Source of the DNA: Paraburkholderia phenazinium
Lineage (GTDB): Bacteria > Pseudomonadota > Gammaproteobacteria > Burkholderiales > Burkholderiaceae
Reading direction: 5' to 3'
DNA length: 64,000 nucleotides
NCBI RefSeq assembly: GCF_900141745.1
Contig: NZ_FSRM01000001.1
Span: forward strand, 3,658,001 to 3,722,000
Position numbers and translations under genes: made by a program
Notes under the pieces: generated by a model
The model's database searches: none
Seen by the model: only the letters and a program-made list of their open reading frames with translations
Told to the model about the DNA's origin: nothing
Part shown: in pieces, positions 47,401-58,574 of the stretch
Layout of the letters: each line of letters opens with the position of its first letter
How positions within the stretch are numbered: the first letter of the stretch is position 1

Positions 47401-48515
47401 GGTTGCGAAGCATTGTGCCTTGGCCGTTGTCCGGTCTATTTGATGGTCTACATAGTTGCGGCGACGACGCGGAACTGATTACGCTCGCAGAAGAACTAGC
47501 ATTCAAAGCCGACGCAGGTAAGTTCGGGGACTTCGACGACTGGGTGAAGGCAGAATCACTATCGCAACAGACGCCGATCACTTACAACCTCGCTGACAAG
47601 CCCGGGCAACTTCCATATGATCGCCAGTCTTTAAAGCGAGGGCTGCCCCTTGCTGGCAGCTACAGCCTACAATCGGGAGACGATACATTCGATACAGATT
47701 TTGATTTCTGGCTCCGAACACTAGCCGCCAACTATGAGACGCCCAATGGCGCTTGGCTTGCTCGCTGCGCGCACACCTTTCTTTTCCGGCTCTCCCGTTC
47801 GAAGGCGGAACACGAATCGATGCATGATTCACCCACTAACAAGCTAGCCCCCGATGTAATCAGCACTTATTTTGTCGCCCTCCGCGCACAATTCAAGTTT
47901 TTGGATCCTCAATTAGTACACTTTCTTCTCACTGAACTGAGTAGCGCAGACTCCATACCTGAACTACTAGATGCTTTGGTATCCGGCAAAGGGGTAACAC
48001 CCAACCACGCGGGCCGAGAAATGCTTTCCACACTGATCCGCGAGGCAACCGTCGCAGATCGCCTCTCAGAGCGGTCTTTACGTTGGGCTATCTGGGCAAC
48101 AGCAACGGGGCTACATATGGGGCTGTCGAAGATGCAGTTGGACATGTCACCTGCCGCAGACGCCTTAGATCCTGTCCAACTTGCGATGCTGCGCCTCGGT
48201 GCTTCAGACCTCACCGAAGAAGAATGTCGATCTTTAATCGGGCAATTTTCAGCGAACGCAAACGCGGATATGTCGCGGGAAAATGTCCGTGAGCTTGGCC
48301 GGGCTATAGAACAACTGCCTCCAGAATCGGCGAAGCCACTTAGAAAGCTAGCCCTAGAAAGCTTTGCGAAGAACGTTCCACTTGCTGAAGGATGGCCCTT
48401 GTCATCATCCTATGGTTACACGCTCTACGAAGCTTTAGATGAGCGCAAGTCAAGTCTGCGTACCTCACTTGAAAAGTGGGCGTCTCTGGGATTTCTATCG
48501 GTACCAACTGAATGA
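44484..48515 (+). CDS. REase-NACHT NTPase, candidate antiphage sensor-effector
   Basis: 1343 residues from a TTG at 44484, chosen for GGGGAG five bases upstream and because homologous proteins start close to (M)SDYRLDRLNTREFEHL; an ATG at 44427 is in frame but lacks a ribosome site. Residues 1-180: Mrr-like restriction endonuclease fold with GPDGGRE (Asp38, Glu42) and VVQCKF (Gln65-x-Lys67). Residues 285-470: NACHT with Walker A GGPGQGKS (290-297), Walker B FVLDGLDE (400-407) and ATTRPQG. The remaining 850 residues are helical repeats, probably the sensor. NACHT proteins with nuclease effectors are established phage-defence genes in bacteria. The gene is clearly richer in A+T than its neighbours, a sign of transfer. 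Confidence 0.85.
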   Translation: MSDYRLDRLNTREFEHLSQALCKKFVATGVTPFGDGPDGGREATFDGKMDFPSASAPWAGYLVVQCKFRQRSNGDTASDTEWVTKELSSELAKYGAPKAKRSTKAPKRGRRSPDYYIFITNAVLSGNAETGGHDKCDAILRRHMARLGMQGYAIWGFDELRSFLDLAPEIRQSYIGFILPDDVLHRALIQLSIDTPDFARVLENYLQKELQSDYAAKLESAGQHDEKRVVPLSKVFIDLPFTPTKEASLRSSESHDTLACNLITAANAIIRHPEESKNRPSSLGRFAIVGGPGQGKSTIGQYLCQLYRAALLEKCKTLDPQCAQIIDSIVEFSKENPRFAPESLRFPFRIILNRFASDLAKDGNLTVVEYIRQRVEKLGSAGTISTPILKQWISGYPWIFVLDGLDEVPSSSNRTQVLEAIQHFLIDLSTAKADAVVIATTRPQGYADEFASSHFQHIYLPPLSAAQALKYGSSLLEFRANGDMDKFETTRRRLAAAASNEATMRLMSSPLQVTIMATLVERLGEPPKQRYRLFEEYYRTIYTRETNREGAHSELLRDRKTDVDTIHYRTGLLLQAESELAGKTAALLTLPRFLALVRQRLSEQGLDGTDSDRLINEIKTSALDRLIFLVSPHDEEIGFEIRSLQEFMAAEAIARGTTEHVRLRIEEVAPITNWRNVFLFLVGKLCDADSVELLDHIIILCDDLNDSELNPDYSSIRWGSRLAIDILSDGAMRPAPKRERRLLSTALEILDQCFFTDAQELASIYHERLEDMYRDKLESIMVGFDCSRALPAWELLDALATKQVKWARDLHGKYWKKLSDYEKFMVAPSEISLYNEWHLQTIAAIFPQLSPGQAFPMIEEYDQRNKALETDWPKWLVALYDLHDNFFSFNSDSTATSISVKIRFGNTEIKGVIGQVLVEPMKINLDILEMPNPSASWEGFLAAIKFATTPNKHSLGSAIRAIGRAGVSNAIPWLRSIVPWPLSGLFDGLHSCGDDAELITLAEELAFKADAGKFGDFDDWVKAESLSQQTPITYNLADKPGQLPYDRQSLKRGLPLAGSYSLQSGDDTFDTDFDFWLRTLAANYETPNGAWLARCAHTFLFRLSRSKAEHESMHDSPTNKLAPDVISTYFVALRAQFKFLDPQLVHFLLTELSSADSIPELLDALVSGKGVTPNHAGREMLSTLIREATVADRLSERSLRWAIWATATGLHMGLSKMQLDMSPAADALDPVQLAMLRLGASDLTEEECRSLIGQFSANANADMSRENVRELGRAIEQLPPESAKPLRKLALESFAKNVPLAEGWPLSSSYGYTLYEALDERKSSLRTSLEKWASLGFLSVPTE

Positions 48516-48651
48516 GTGGTCCCTAGCGAGAGCACAAATGACCGAACCGCAAGAGACTCCGCGGTGAACATAGCGTGCACCGCAGAAGCTGTTGCGTCAC
48601 CGGTTCGAATCGCGATAAAGAAGAGCAACTATCAACAAATTACCTCTCCTT

Positions 48652-50205
48652 TCAATAAAGCGTAACCCCCGGGACTCGATACCGGGAGATCGCTTGAACT
48701 AACGGCGCAAGTGGATACGAAAGACCGCCATAATTATCGGCCACGTCGCCGGTAACATGCCCTGTTAAAGCGCTGTGTACTTCGGCCGCAATACCCGCAA
48801 GGCGCGCAAGGCGCGCAAGGTGCTTGAACGTGTGGCGGAATGAATGAAACACCATGCGCTCGTCCGTCACCTTGCAGTGCCCCCGCAGATAGCGGCTGAA
48901 CCACTTAGAGTAATTGCCGCTTTCCTTGCCGTCAGCATCAGGCTTCAGCTTATCGAAAATTCTCGCCCGCCCCTTTGCCGCCTGTGCGTACTTCACAAGA
49001 CCGAGGCGCAACAGCTCTGCGTGCAATGGGACTCGCCGCTCGCTGCTTTCCGTTTTGATATCCTGCCCCTCTGACAAATTGCCAGTGATGCGTAGCACCC
49101 ATGCGCGACATTCGGCCCCTTGCCCGTCCGCGTAGTCCTCCTCGTACACGTCTTCAGGGCGAAGCTGTGCCAGCTCCTCAATACGCGCCCCCGTGAACAA
49201 GGCCAGCAACGGCAACCAATAAGCGGCCTCACCCGCCCCTGCGATGGGGCGATAGTCTTTGGTGTAAACCGGGCTTGTGAAGATGGCATTGAGTGCCGAC
49301 GTATCGAACTCTCGACGCTTGTCCTTGGCTCGCCGCTTGTCCGCCACGCGAATCTTTGCCGCCGGATTGACGGGCATGATGTCGTTGTCGCAAGCGTAGT
49401 TAAAAATCACCCCGAGCATCGGTAGCTTGATGTTGATGTTCGCGGGACTCTCACCGTAAGCGAGCAGTGCGTCTTTAAATTGCAGAACGTGCCGCCTCGT
49501 GATCTGATCAGTACGCGAGACGCCTACACGTTTTGCGAAGTCCATCGCAATACTACGCGTCCGGCTAACCGTCTTTGGCTTCGGTTGCTTCTCCGCCGCC
49601 CATTTATTGATAAGGTCAGGCAGGTCGATACCGGCGCTTGCCGAGCGGTGTGACCTAGCTGGCACGTCATGCGGGGGGCGCGCATGGCGGCCGAACTCGA
49701 TAACGCTACCGTCGCCGAGCAGGAAAGCCCGCAACGCATTGCGGTGCGCCTCATGGTAGGCAACCGGCTGTAACGGCTCAGCTTTGCCCTGCAATATGTC
49801 CTCATGCTCGGCAAGTTGCAACCGCCGCCAGTCCATGAAGACCTCCAGCGCGGCTTCGCCTTTAGCGGCTGCTTCATCGCGGACTCTACGCAAATACGCC
49901 AGATAACGGCGTGCAGAGTAGTCCACGTCGATAGCCTTTACGGGAACAGCGGGCGGCTGCGGACCACTGACAGCCGCAGACGCGTCATCGTTGTTTCCCA
50001 GCTGGCGTAACTGCGCGAACTCACGGTCAAGCCGCACGCCTTCCTCCCGTGCCAGCTTCTCGGCTTCACGCTTATCGGACGTACGAAGAGACTGCATGAC
50101 CTCTTTCTTGCCGTCGTAATAGGCAATCAGATCAAGCGGTATTTTGCGACGGAAGTAATAGACGGAACCGCGCTTCGAGAGATGGGTACACATTGGCTCG
50201 CTCAT
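48652..50205 (-). CDS. Tyrosine site-specific integrase
   Basis: 517 residues from the ATG at 50205 (TTTGGAG upstream). The N-terminus (LSKRGSVYYFRRKIPLDLI) is the DUF6538-like domain of island integrases, followed by a SAM-like core-binding region (about 190-290). The catalytic domain has Arg in TGARIEELAQL, Arg/His in FHSFRHTFKHL, His in SALTGHV and a late Tyr in DNYGGLSY. It lies 90 bases from the 3' end of tRNA-Ser, so that tRNA is the probable attachment site. No reciprocal copy of the tRNA end was found in the window. Confidence 0.92.
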   Translation of the reverse strand: MSEPMCTHLSKRGSVYYFRRKIPLDLIAYYDGKKEVMQSLRTSDKREAEKLAREEGVRLDREFAQLRQLGNNDDASAAVSGPQPPAVPVKAIDVDYSARRYLAYLRRVRDEAAAKGEAALEVFMDWRRLQLAEHEDILQGKAEPLQPVAYHEAHRNALRAFLLGDGSVIEFGRHARPPHDVPARSHRSASAGIDLPDLINKWAAEKQPKPKTVSRTRSIAMDFAKRVGVSRTDQITRRHVLQFKDALLAYGESPANINIKLPMLGVIFNYACDNDIMPVNPAAKIRVADKRRAKDKRREFDTSALNAIFTSPVYTKDYRPIAGAGEAAYWLPLLALFTGARIEELAQLRPEDVYEEDYADGQGAECRAWVLRITGNLSEGQDIKTESSERRVPLHAELLRLGLVKYAQAAKGRARIFDKLKPDADGKESGNYSKWFSRYLRGHCKVTDERMVFHSFRHTFKHLARLARLAGIAAEVHSALTGHVTGDVADNYGGLSYPLAPLVQAISRYRVPGVTLY

Positions 50206-50295
50206 GCTCCAAAGTGTAACACCCACTGGTAGCAGATCGGCCTGAGAGCCTTATCTGGCGGGGAGTTCCGAGCCTGGCAAGGCCAAGAGGTCCGC

Positions 50296-50386
50296 TGGCG
50301 GAGAGACGGGGATTCGAACCCCGGATAGGTTATTAACCTATACACGCTTTCCAGGCGTGCGACTTAAACCGCTCATCCATCTCTCC
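50296..50386 (-). tRNA. tRNA-Ser(GGA)
   Basis: Cloverleaf read on the minus strand: acceptor GGAGAGA pairs with TCTCTCC, discriminator G and an encoded CCA. The D arm has GAGCGG. Anticodon stem CACGC/GCGTG with loop CTGGAAA gives GGA (plus strand 50350-50352). A long variable arm ATAGGTTAATAACCTAT is typical of serine tRNAs. T arm CGGGG-TTCGAAT-CCCCG. An integrase gene lies directly 3'. Confidence 0.97.
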
Positions 50387-50489
50387 GGCGGGAGCCGAAT
50401 TATAGCAAAATCCGGAGCCCGCGCCACCCCTGTCCTGAAACGGACCTCGAACACCGCTCAAACGCCCGCCAGAGGCCGATCCAGCCGCC

Positions 50490-52508
50490 TTACGGATGCC
50501 GGATATAGTCCACCAGCGCCCGCGTATAAGCGTCCGGCTTCCGATCCACGAGACTCACCAGAATCGCCACCAGAAACCCCGCCGGCACGCCAAACACGCC
50601 CGAGCTGATCGGCTCGATCCCAAACCACCGCGCCCCGACGAACCCCGTCATCTGCGTGAAAAACGGATACGTCGAGACGATGTAGTAGATGCACACCACC
50701 AGCCCCGCCACCATCCCCGCCACCGCCCCAAGCCGGGTCGTACGCTTCCAGAACACCCCAAGCACCAGCACCGGGAACAGGCTCGACGCCGCCAGCGAAA
50801 ACGCCGCCCCCACCAGAAACAGAATATTCCCCGTATTCAGCGACGCCACGTACGACGCAAACAGCGCCACCCCCAGCAGCAAAATCTTCGAGATCGTCAC
50901 CCGCCGCTGGCTCGACGCCGCCGGATCGACCATGTGATAGTAGACATCATGCGAGAGCGCATTCGCAATCGTCAGCAACAGTCCATCCGCCGTCGAAAGC
51001 GCGGCCGCCAGCGCCCCCGCCGCGATCAAGCCCGACATCACATACGGCAGCCCCGCAATCTCCGGCGCCGCCAGCACCACCATATCCGGCTGCATCTGGA
51101 TCTCGCTCCACTGCACGAGGCCATCGTGATTCGTATCGGCGACGCTGATCAGGTTCGGTTCGATCCTCAGCCACTGCGTCAACCACTGCGGCAAATCGGC
51201 AAACGGATGATTCACGAGATTCGCGAGGATCTCGTACTTGATCAGCACCGATAGCACCGGCACGGTCAGATAAAACAGCGCGACAAAGAACAGCGTCCAG
51301 CCAACCGAGCGCCGCGCCGAGGCCACGGACGTGGTCGTGTTATAGCGCGTCAGGATATGCGGCAAGCTCGCCGTCCCCAGCGACAGACACAGCAGCAGCG
51401 ACAAAAAATTGCGCTCATGCGTCTGCCGGTCTTCGGCGCTGATCGCCGGAAACGGCTCGGCCATCGGCACCGGCGACGACGCGCGCATCAGCAACGCCTC
51501 ACGCTGTTGCGTCCACACGATCCTCGCCGCGTCAGCGTCGCGCGGAAACAGTTCAAGCGCCCGCTCGCCGGTATTGATGTCGCGCAACGGCCCGTTATGC
51601 CGGCGCAAGTCAGCCACCTGCTGCGTCAGTTGCTGCTTCGCTTCCGTGAACGATTGCGGCAGCCTGTCGATCTGCGTCTGCAACTGCGCCGCCTGCATCC
51701 GGTAGTTCTCGCGTACGTTCTGGTCCAGCGGCGAGTCGCGCACCTGGCGCTCCAGAATCTCGACACGCGACATGAGTCGTCCGTAGTTAAATTGCGGCAC
51801 CCAGCCGAGGCCATCCTTATGCGCGATCATCGATACGGGAATCAGGATCGCAAAGATCAGGATGACGTACTGTGCCACCTGGGTCCACGTCACCGCGCGC
51901 ATGCCACCGAGGAACGAGCACACCAGAATGCCTGCCAGTCCGCAGAAAATCCCCACCGCAAAATCGACCCCGATAAAGCGCGTCGCAATTAGCCCCACGC
52001 CCTGGATCTGCGCCACCAGATAGACGAACGAACACAGGATCGCGGATAGCGCAGCGAGTCCGCGCACTGCGTTGCTCGAGAAGCGCGTGCCGAGAAAGTC
52101 GGGAATCGTGTAGCGCGCCAGCTTGCGAACATACGGCGCGAGCAGGAACGCGGTCAGGCAATAGCCGCCGGTCCAGCCCATCAGATACGCGAGACCGTCG
52201 TAGCCAGTCGCGTAGATCGAACCCGCGAGACCGATGAACGACGCCGCCGACAACCAGTCCGCCGCCGTCGCCATACCGTTGAAAGCGGACGGCACGCGCC
52301 GTCCCGCGACGTAGTACTCCACCAGATCGGAGGTGCGCGACAGCAGACCGATGACTGCATACACAGCGATCGGCACGAACAGGAACACATAGCCGATCCA
52401 CACGCCCGGCCCCGTCACGTTCTCGATGCGCCACATCACGTAAATGAAGGCCAGAAACCCTAGCGTGTAGAACGCGTATGAGCGGATGAGCCGATGCGTG
52501 AGCGTCAT
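50490..52508 (-). CDS. Sodium:solute symporter, acetate-permease type, with EF-hand-like loop
   Basis: 672 residues from the ATG at 52508, three bases after the DUF4212 stop, so translation is coupled. It has about 13 membrane segments with SSS motifs (YYVAGRRVPSAFNGMATAADW, YTIPDFLGTRF). A hydrophilic insertion covers 240-365. A perfect EF-hand loop DTNHDGLVQWSE sits at 458-469, just before a membrane segment. The family (VC_2705-like/ActP relatives) imports acetate or other monocarboxylates with Na+. The next gene upstream is the DUF4212 protein and then acsA on the same strand, so the block is for acetate uptake and activation. Confidence 0.88.
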   Translation of the reverse strand: MTLTHRLIRSYAFYTLGFLAFIYVMWRIENVTGPGVWIGYVFLFVPIAVYAVIGLLSRTSDLVEYYVAGRRVPSAFNGMATAADWLSAASFIGLAGSIYATGYDGLAYLMGWTGGYCLTAFLLAPYVRKLARYTIPDFLGTRFSSNAVRGLAALSAILCSFVYLVAQIQGVGLIATRFIGVDFAVGIFCGLAGILVCSFLGGMRAVTWTQVAQYVILIFAILIPVSMIAHKDGLGWVPQFNYGRLMSRVEILERQVRDSPLDQNVRENYRMQAAQLQTQIDRLPQSFTEAKQQLTQQVADLRRHNGPLRDINTGERALELFPRDADAARIVWTQQREALLMRASSPVPMAEPFPAISAEDRQTHERNFLSLLLCLSLGTASLPHILTRYNTTTSVASARRSVGWTLFFVALFYLTVPVLSVLIKYEILANLVNHPFADLPQWLTQWLRIEPNLISVADTNHDGLVQWSEIQMQPDMVVLAAPEIAGLPYVMSGLIAAGALAAALSTADGLLLTIANALSHDVYYHMVDPAASSQRRVTISKILLLGVALFASYVASLNTGNILFLVGAAFSLAASSLFPVLVLGVFWKRTTRLGAVAGMVAGLVVCIYYIVSTYPFFTQMTGFVGARWFGIEPISSGVFGVPAGFLVAILVSLVDRKPDAYTRALVDYIRHP

Positions 52509-52512
52509 CGGC

Positions 52513-52896
52513 TCAGTTTCCTCTCGCCGTGGTGGGACCGGCCGGCGTCGTGCCTGGGTCGACGTTTGCGTCCGCATCGAACGCGCGTTGCAGCGTACGA
52601 TCGGCGCGCTGCATCAGCACGATATAGACGACGATCAACGCCACGTAGATCAGGATCGCCCCTTGAGCGCCGACGTAAAACGGCAGGCTGAAACCGGCGA
52701 AACGGACCTTCGACAATGCAGGCGCGGCCAGCGGCACCACGAACGAAACGAGAAAGCCGAGGGCCATCAATACGCCGATCGACAGCAGGTTGAAACGCCA
52801 GTAGCGCCGATGCGCGCGCGCCATCGCCTCCGAGACCGGAGGCGGTTCGGGAGGCGGATGAAGCGCGGATTGAGAGGGGGGATGCGGCGCGGCCAT
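52513..52896 (-). CDS. DUF4212 small membrane protein, symporter partner
   Basis: 127 residues from the ATG at 52896. Pro-rich N-terminus, then two membrane helices (LLSIGVLMALGFLVSFVVPL; GAQGAILIYVALIVVYIVLM) and a polar tail. DUF4212 proteins nearly always precede an SSS symporter as here (stop and start two to five bases apart), and are thought to be a small subunit. The gene lies downstream of acsA on the same strand. Confidence 0.88.
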   Translation of the reverse strand: MAAPHPPSQSALHPPPEPPPVSEAMARAHRRYWRFNLLSIGVLMALGFLVSFVVPLAAPALSKVRFAGFSLPFYVGAQGAILIYVALIVVYIVLMQRADRTLQRAFDADANVDPGTTPAGPTTARGN

Positions 52897-52972
52897 GCGC
52901 CTATGTATCAAAAAGGAACCGCGCAGGCAATCGGGGTTGTCCGCGCGGTGTCCTCAGAAGCTCACACTACAC

Positions 52973-54955
<1,983 letters not shown>

Positions 54956-55613
54956 CGACTACCCCTTGGTGAAGATAAAACGAAAATCCTGTGCTGACGC
55001 GCCGGTGACGCGCCATGTCATGGTGGCGCCGCATAGCCTTTGCCCGCGACACCTGTCTCCAACCCTCGCGCGGACCCTTCACTGTCCGCGCAGCCGAACG
55101 GCGAAACCGCGTGCGGCACTGCAATATGCCCGCAGTCTGACGATCGGCCCGTTCATCGCTCAAGATAAACGTTGCAACTTACCGGCCACTTACGCAAGCC
55201 TCATACAGCGGGATGCTACCCGCTTAAGCCTTGATATGGTGCCGTTGTGGGCTCGCCACCTGACGCGGCCCAAACCTTGGGAGCAAACGCCAGACCTTGG
55301 CGCTTATGTTTCAAAGGCACTTCTTCGGCCACGCCACCCGGAGGCCCGCTGGACGAGCGCCGGGCGCTTCGTACGCGCCCCTTTTACAATGCTAACTGAA
55401 CTCCCCGTTCCAGTTCCACCTTGAAGCCAGACCTGCGCGTTTGCAGGACTCCACCAGGTAAACCCGGGTGTCGCTGTACAATAGCGCGCCTGCCGTGAGC
55501 TTGTTCGCCTGCTTTTCCGCGAGCGTCTCCGTGGGTTTGTCCGCGGTTTTGTGCGAAATGCCACGCCATTTCGCGCCGCCCACATTCATCGCCCTGAGCC
55601 ACGATCCTTGCCC
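54956..55613. other. Divergent intergenic region between acsA and the YqhA-like gene
   Basis: 658 bases without a convincing gene. A hairpin with stem GCGCCA/TGGCGC lies at 55010-55029 in the acsA leader. Short frames at 54966-55424 look non-coding. Promoters of both genes should be here. Confidence 0.5.
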
Positions 55614-56213
55614 ATGTCCGCTCCGCGCCCCGACTCCGCTGGTAAAACGCGCCGCCCGATGCGCCCGCTGCCCGCCATCATCTTCATGAGCCGCTGGCTG
55701 CAGGTGCCGCTTTACCTCGGTCTGATCATTGCGCAAGGCGTCTACGTCGTCCTGTTCATCAAGGAAGTCTGGCATCTGGTCACGGCCTCGATGACGCTCG
55801 ACGAAACCAACGTCATGCTGGTCGTCCTCAGCCTGATCGACGTGGTGATGATCTCGAACCTGCTGATCATGGTGATCATCGGCGGGTATGAAACCTTCGT
55901 GTCGCGCCTCGGCGTAGAGGGTCATCCGGATGAGCCCGAGTGGCTCGATCACGTGAACGCCGGCGTGCTGAAGGTGAAGCTCTCCATGGCACTGATCAGC
56001 ATTTCGTCGATTCACCTTCTGAAGACCTTTATTAGCCCCGACCAGAATACGACGCACACCATCATGTGGCAGGTGATCATTCACCTGGCGTTCCTGTTGT
56101 CCGCGGTCGTGATGGCCTTCGTCGACCGTCTGACCACGCATACGCACCCGGCGCATTTTTACGAGCCGCAGCGCGAGCAACCAGTTTCCCCTCCCCTGAA
56201 GGCGCAAGACTGA
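55614..56213 (+). CDS. YqhA/TIGR00645-family inner-membrane protein
   Basis: 199 residues from the ATG at 55614 (an in-frame ATG at 55659 is also possible; neither has a strong ribosome site). Family features: [20 protein letters not shown], helices [21 protein letters not shown] and a last helix in [22 protein letters not shown]. Four membrane segments. Function not established. It precedes fumarase on the same strand by 55 bases. Confidence 0.85.
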   Translation: MSAPRPDSAGKTRRPMRPLPAIIFMSRWLQVPLYLGLIIAQGVYVVLFIKEVWHLVTASMTLDETNVMLVVLSLIDVVMISNLLIMVIIGGYETFVSRLGVEGHPDEPEWLDHVNAGVLKVKLSMALISISSIHLLKTFISPDQNTTHTIMWQVIIHLAFLLSAVVMAFVDRLTTHTHPAHFYEPQREQPVSPPLKAQD

Positions 56214-56268
56214 TCGCGCAGCCGTTGCGATCCGTATAACAAGCGCCATTGTCCCCACAGAGCTAGCC

Positions 56269-57792
56269 ATGACCGTCATCAAACAGGAAGATCTGATTCA
56301 GAGCATTGCTGATTCGCTTCAGTACATCAGCTACTACCACCCGCTCGATTACATCCAGGCCCTCGGCCGTGCCTACGAGCTCGAAGAGAGCCCCGCCGCG
56401 AAGGATGCGATTGCGCAGATCCTCACCAACAGCCGCATGTGCGCCGAAGGCAAGCGTCCGATCTGCCAGGACACCGGCATCGTCACGGTGTTCGTGAAGG
56501 TGGGTATGGACGTGCGTTGGGACGGTGCGACGATGGGTGTCACCGACATGATCAACGAAGGCGTGCGCCGCGGTTATCTGAATCCGGACAACGTGCTGCG
56601 TGCGTCGATCGTGAGCCCGCCGGAAGGTGCGCGCAAGAACACCAAAGACAACACACCGGCCGTGATCCACTACGAGATCGTGCCGGGCGACAAGGTCGAC
56701 GTGCAGGTCGCGGCCAAGGGCGGCGGCTCGGAGAACAAGTCGAAGTTTGCGATGCTGAACCCGTCGGATTCGATCGTCGACTGGATCATCAAGACCGTGC
56801 CGACGATGGGCGCCGGCTGGTGTCCGCCGGGCATGCTCGGCATCGGCATCGGTGGCACGGCTGAAAAGGCGATGCTGATGGCGAAGGAATCGCTGATGGA
56901 TCCGATTGACATCCAGGACGTCATCGCGCGTGGTCCGAAAGACTGGATCGAAGAGCTGCGTGTTGAACTGCATGAGAAGGTCAACGCACTGGGCATCGGC
57001 GCGCAAGGTCTCGGCGGTCTCGCCACCGTGCTCGACGTCAAGATCATGGCTGCGCCCACGCACGCTGCGAGCAAGCCGATCGCGATCATCCCGAACTGCG
57101 CGGCTACCCGTCATGCACACTTCACATTGGACGGCTCGGGCGTCGCGAAGCTCGAAGCGCCGTCGCTCGACGCATGGCCGAAGGTGCAATGGGAACCGGA
57201 CACGCAAAAGAGCAAGCGCGTCGATCTGAACACGCTCACGCCGGCCGAAGTCGCTTCGTGGACGCCGGGCCAGACGCTCTTGCTGTCGGGCAAGATGTTG
57301 ACGGGTCGCGACGCTGCGCACAAGCGCATTGCCGACATGCTCGCCAAGGGCGAAAAGCTGCCGGTGGACTTCACCAATCGCGTGATCTATTACGTCGGCC
57401 CGGTCGATCCGGTGCGCGACGAAGCGGTCGGCCCGGCGGGTCCCACTACTTCCACGCGGATGGACAAGTTCACCGAGACGATGCTGTCGCAAACAGGTCT
57501 CATTTCGATGATCGGCAAGGCCGAACGCGGTCCGGTTGCAATCGAATCCATCAAGAAGCACAAGGCGGCGTATCTGATGGCGGTGGGTGGTGCTGCGTAT
57601 CTCGTGTCGAAAGCGATCCGCAGCGCCAAGGTGCTCGCGTTCGAAGACCTCGGCATGGAAGCCATCTACGAATTCGACGTGCAGGATATGCCGGTCACGA
57701 TAGCGGTCGATTCGAATGGCACGTCGGTACATCAGACCGGCCCGAAGGAATGGCAAGCAAAGATCGGTAAGATTCCGGTCGCAACGGTTTAA
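56269..57792 (+). CDS. Fumarate hydratase, class I (4Fe-4S)
   Basis: 507 residues, fitting the single-chain class I type. Cluster ligands are visible: Cys in KRPICQDTGIVTVF, Cys in GAGWCPPGMLGIGIGG and Cys in IPNCAATRHAHF. The C-terminal half has PVDPVRDEAVGPAGPTT and the late FEDLGMEAIYEF. It catalyses fumarate to malate in the TCA cycle. Oxygen-sensitive by family. A terminator follows. Confidence 0.95.
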   Translation: MTVIKQEDLIQSIADSLQYISYYHPLDYIQALGRAYELEESPAAKDAIAQILTNSRMCAEGKRPICQDTGIVTVFVKVGMDVRWDGATMGVTDMINEGVRRGYLNPDNVLRASIVSPPEGARKNTKDNTPAVIHYEIVPGDKVDVQVAAKGGGSENKSKFAMLNPSDSIVDWIIKTVPTMGAGWCPPGMLGIGIGGTAEKAMLMAKESLMDPIDIQDVIARGPKDWIEELRVELHEKVNALGIGAQGLGGLATVLDVKIMAAPTHAASKPIAIIPNCAATRHAHFTLDGSGVAKLEAPSLDAWPKVQWEPDTQKSKRVDLNTLTPAEVASWTPGQTLLLSGKMLTGRDAAHKRIADMLAKGEKLPVDFTNRVIYYVGPVDPVRDEAVGPAGPTTSTRMDKFTETMLSQTGLISMIGKAERGPVAIESIKKHKAAYLMAVGGAAYLVSKAIRSAKVLAFEDLGMEAIYEFDVQDMPVTIAVDSNGTSVHQTGPKEWQAKIGKIPVATV

Positions 57793-57825
57793 AACCCACT
57801 TCAGTGCCTGCCAATCTGGCAATGC

Positions 57826-57854
57826 AAAGCCGGGGCTCACGGTCCCGGCTTTTT
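57826..57854 (+). terminator. Rho-independent terminator after fumarase
   Basis: Stem AAAGCCGGG / CCCGGCTTT with a 9-11 base loop and five T's, 34 bases after the stop. Confidence 0.8.
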
Positions 57855-57996
57855 CATTGAGTAGACCACAGCAACATCACCAGCCCGTGACTCGCAACGG
57901 GTAAGCATCAAAAAATGCTTCGCTCCTTGGCTTTTTTGGGTCGGGCGTTTATTGTTGTTGAAAAATCGTATTTCAGAGCCCCACAAGGAAAAAATC

Positions 57997-58476
57997 ATGC
58001 AAGGCGACAAGAAGGTTATCGAATATCTGAACTCGCAGTTGAAGAACGAACTCACTGCGATCAACCAGTACTTCCTGCACGCCCGGATGTACAAGCATTG
58101 GGGCCTCGATAAGCTCGGCAAGCATGAATACGATGAATCGATCGGCGAAATGAAGCATGCCGACTGGCTGATCGAACGCATTTTCATGCTGGACGGTCTG
58201 CCGAATCTGCAAGACCTGCACAAGCTGCTGATCGGCGAGGAAACCAAAGAGATTCTCGAATGCGACCTGAAGCTCGAACAGATTTCGCAGAGCACCTGCA
58301 AGGAAGCGATTGTGTATTGCGAATCAGTACGCGATTTCATCTCGCGTGAAATCTTCGTGAAGATTCTCGACGACACTGAAGAACATATTGACTGGCTGGA
58401 AACGCAACTGGATCTGATCGACAAGGTCGGCATCCAGAATTACCAGCAAAGCGGCATGGGCTCGATCGAGTCCTAA
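57997..58476 (+). CDS. bfr: Bacterioferritin
   Basis: 159 residues from the ATG at 57997 (AAGGAA upstream). Bfr features: [26 protein letters not shown] with the ferroxidase Glu, [15 protein letters not shown] with the haem-ligand Met52, and [11 protein letters not shown], then [10 protein letters not shown] for the remaining ferroxidase ligands. Iron storage in a haem-containing 24-mer. Functional link to Bfd, encoded at 59726 after murI. Confidence 0.96.
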   Translation: MQGDKKVIEYLNSQLKNELTAINQYFLHARMYKHWGLDKLGKHEYDESIGEMKHADWLIERIFMLDGLPNLQDLHKLLIGEETKEILECDLKLEQISQSTCKEAIVYCESVRDFISREIFVKILDDTEEHIDWLETQLDLIDKVGIQNYQQSGMGSIES

Positions 58477-58574
58477 GCCATGCAGCCCGCGTACTCTGCG
58501 ATGGATGACGCGGGCTCGATTGTTCGCCTTTTCCTGTGCCCCTCTCTGTCCTCTCTGCTGCCGTGACCGCGCCC

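Noticed and set aside
56263..57840. 525-residue minus-strand open frame
   Set aside because: Antisense to fumarase; no motif and typical shadow composition.
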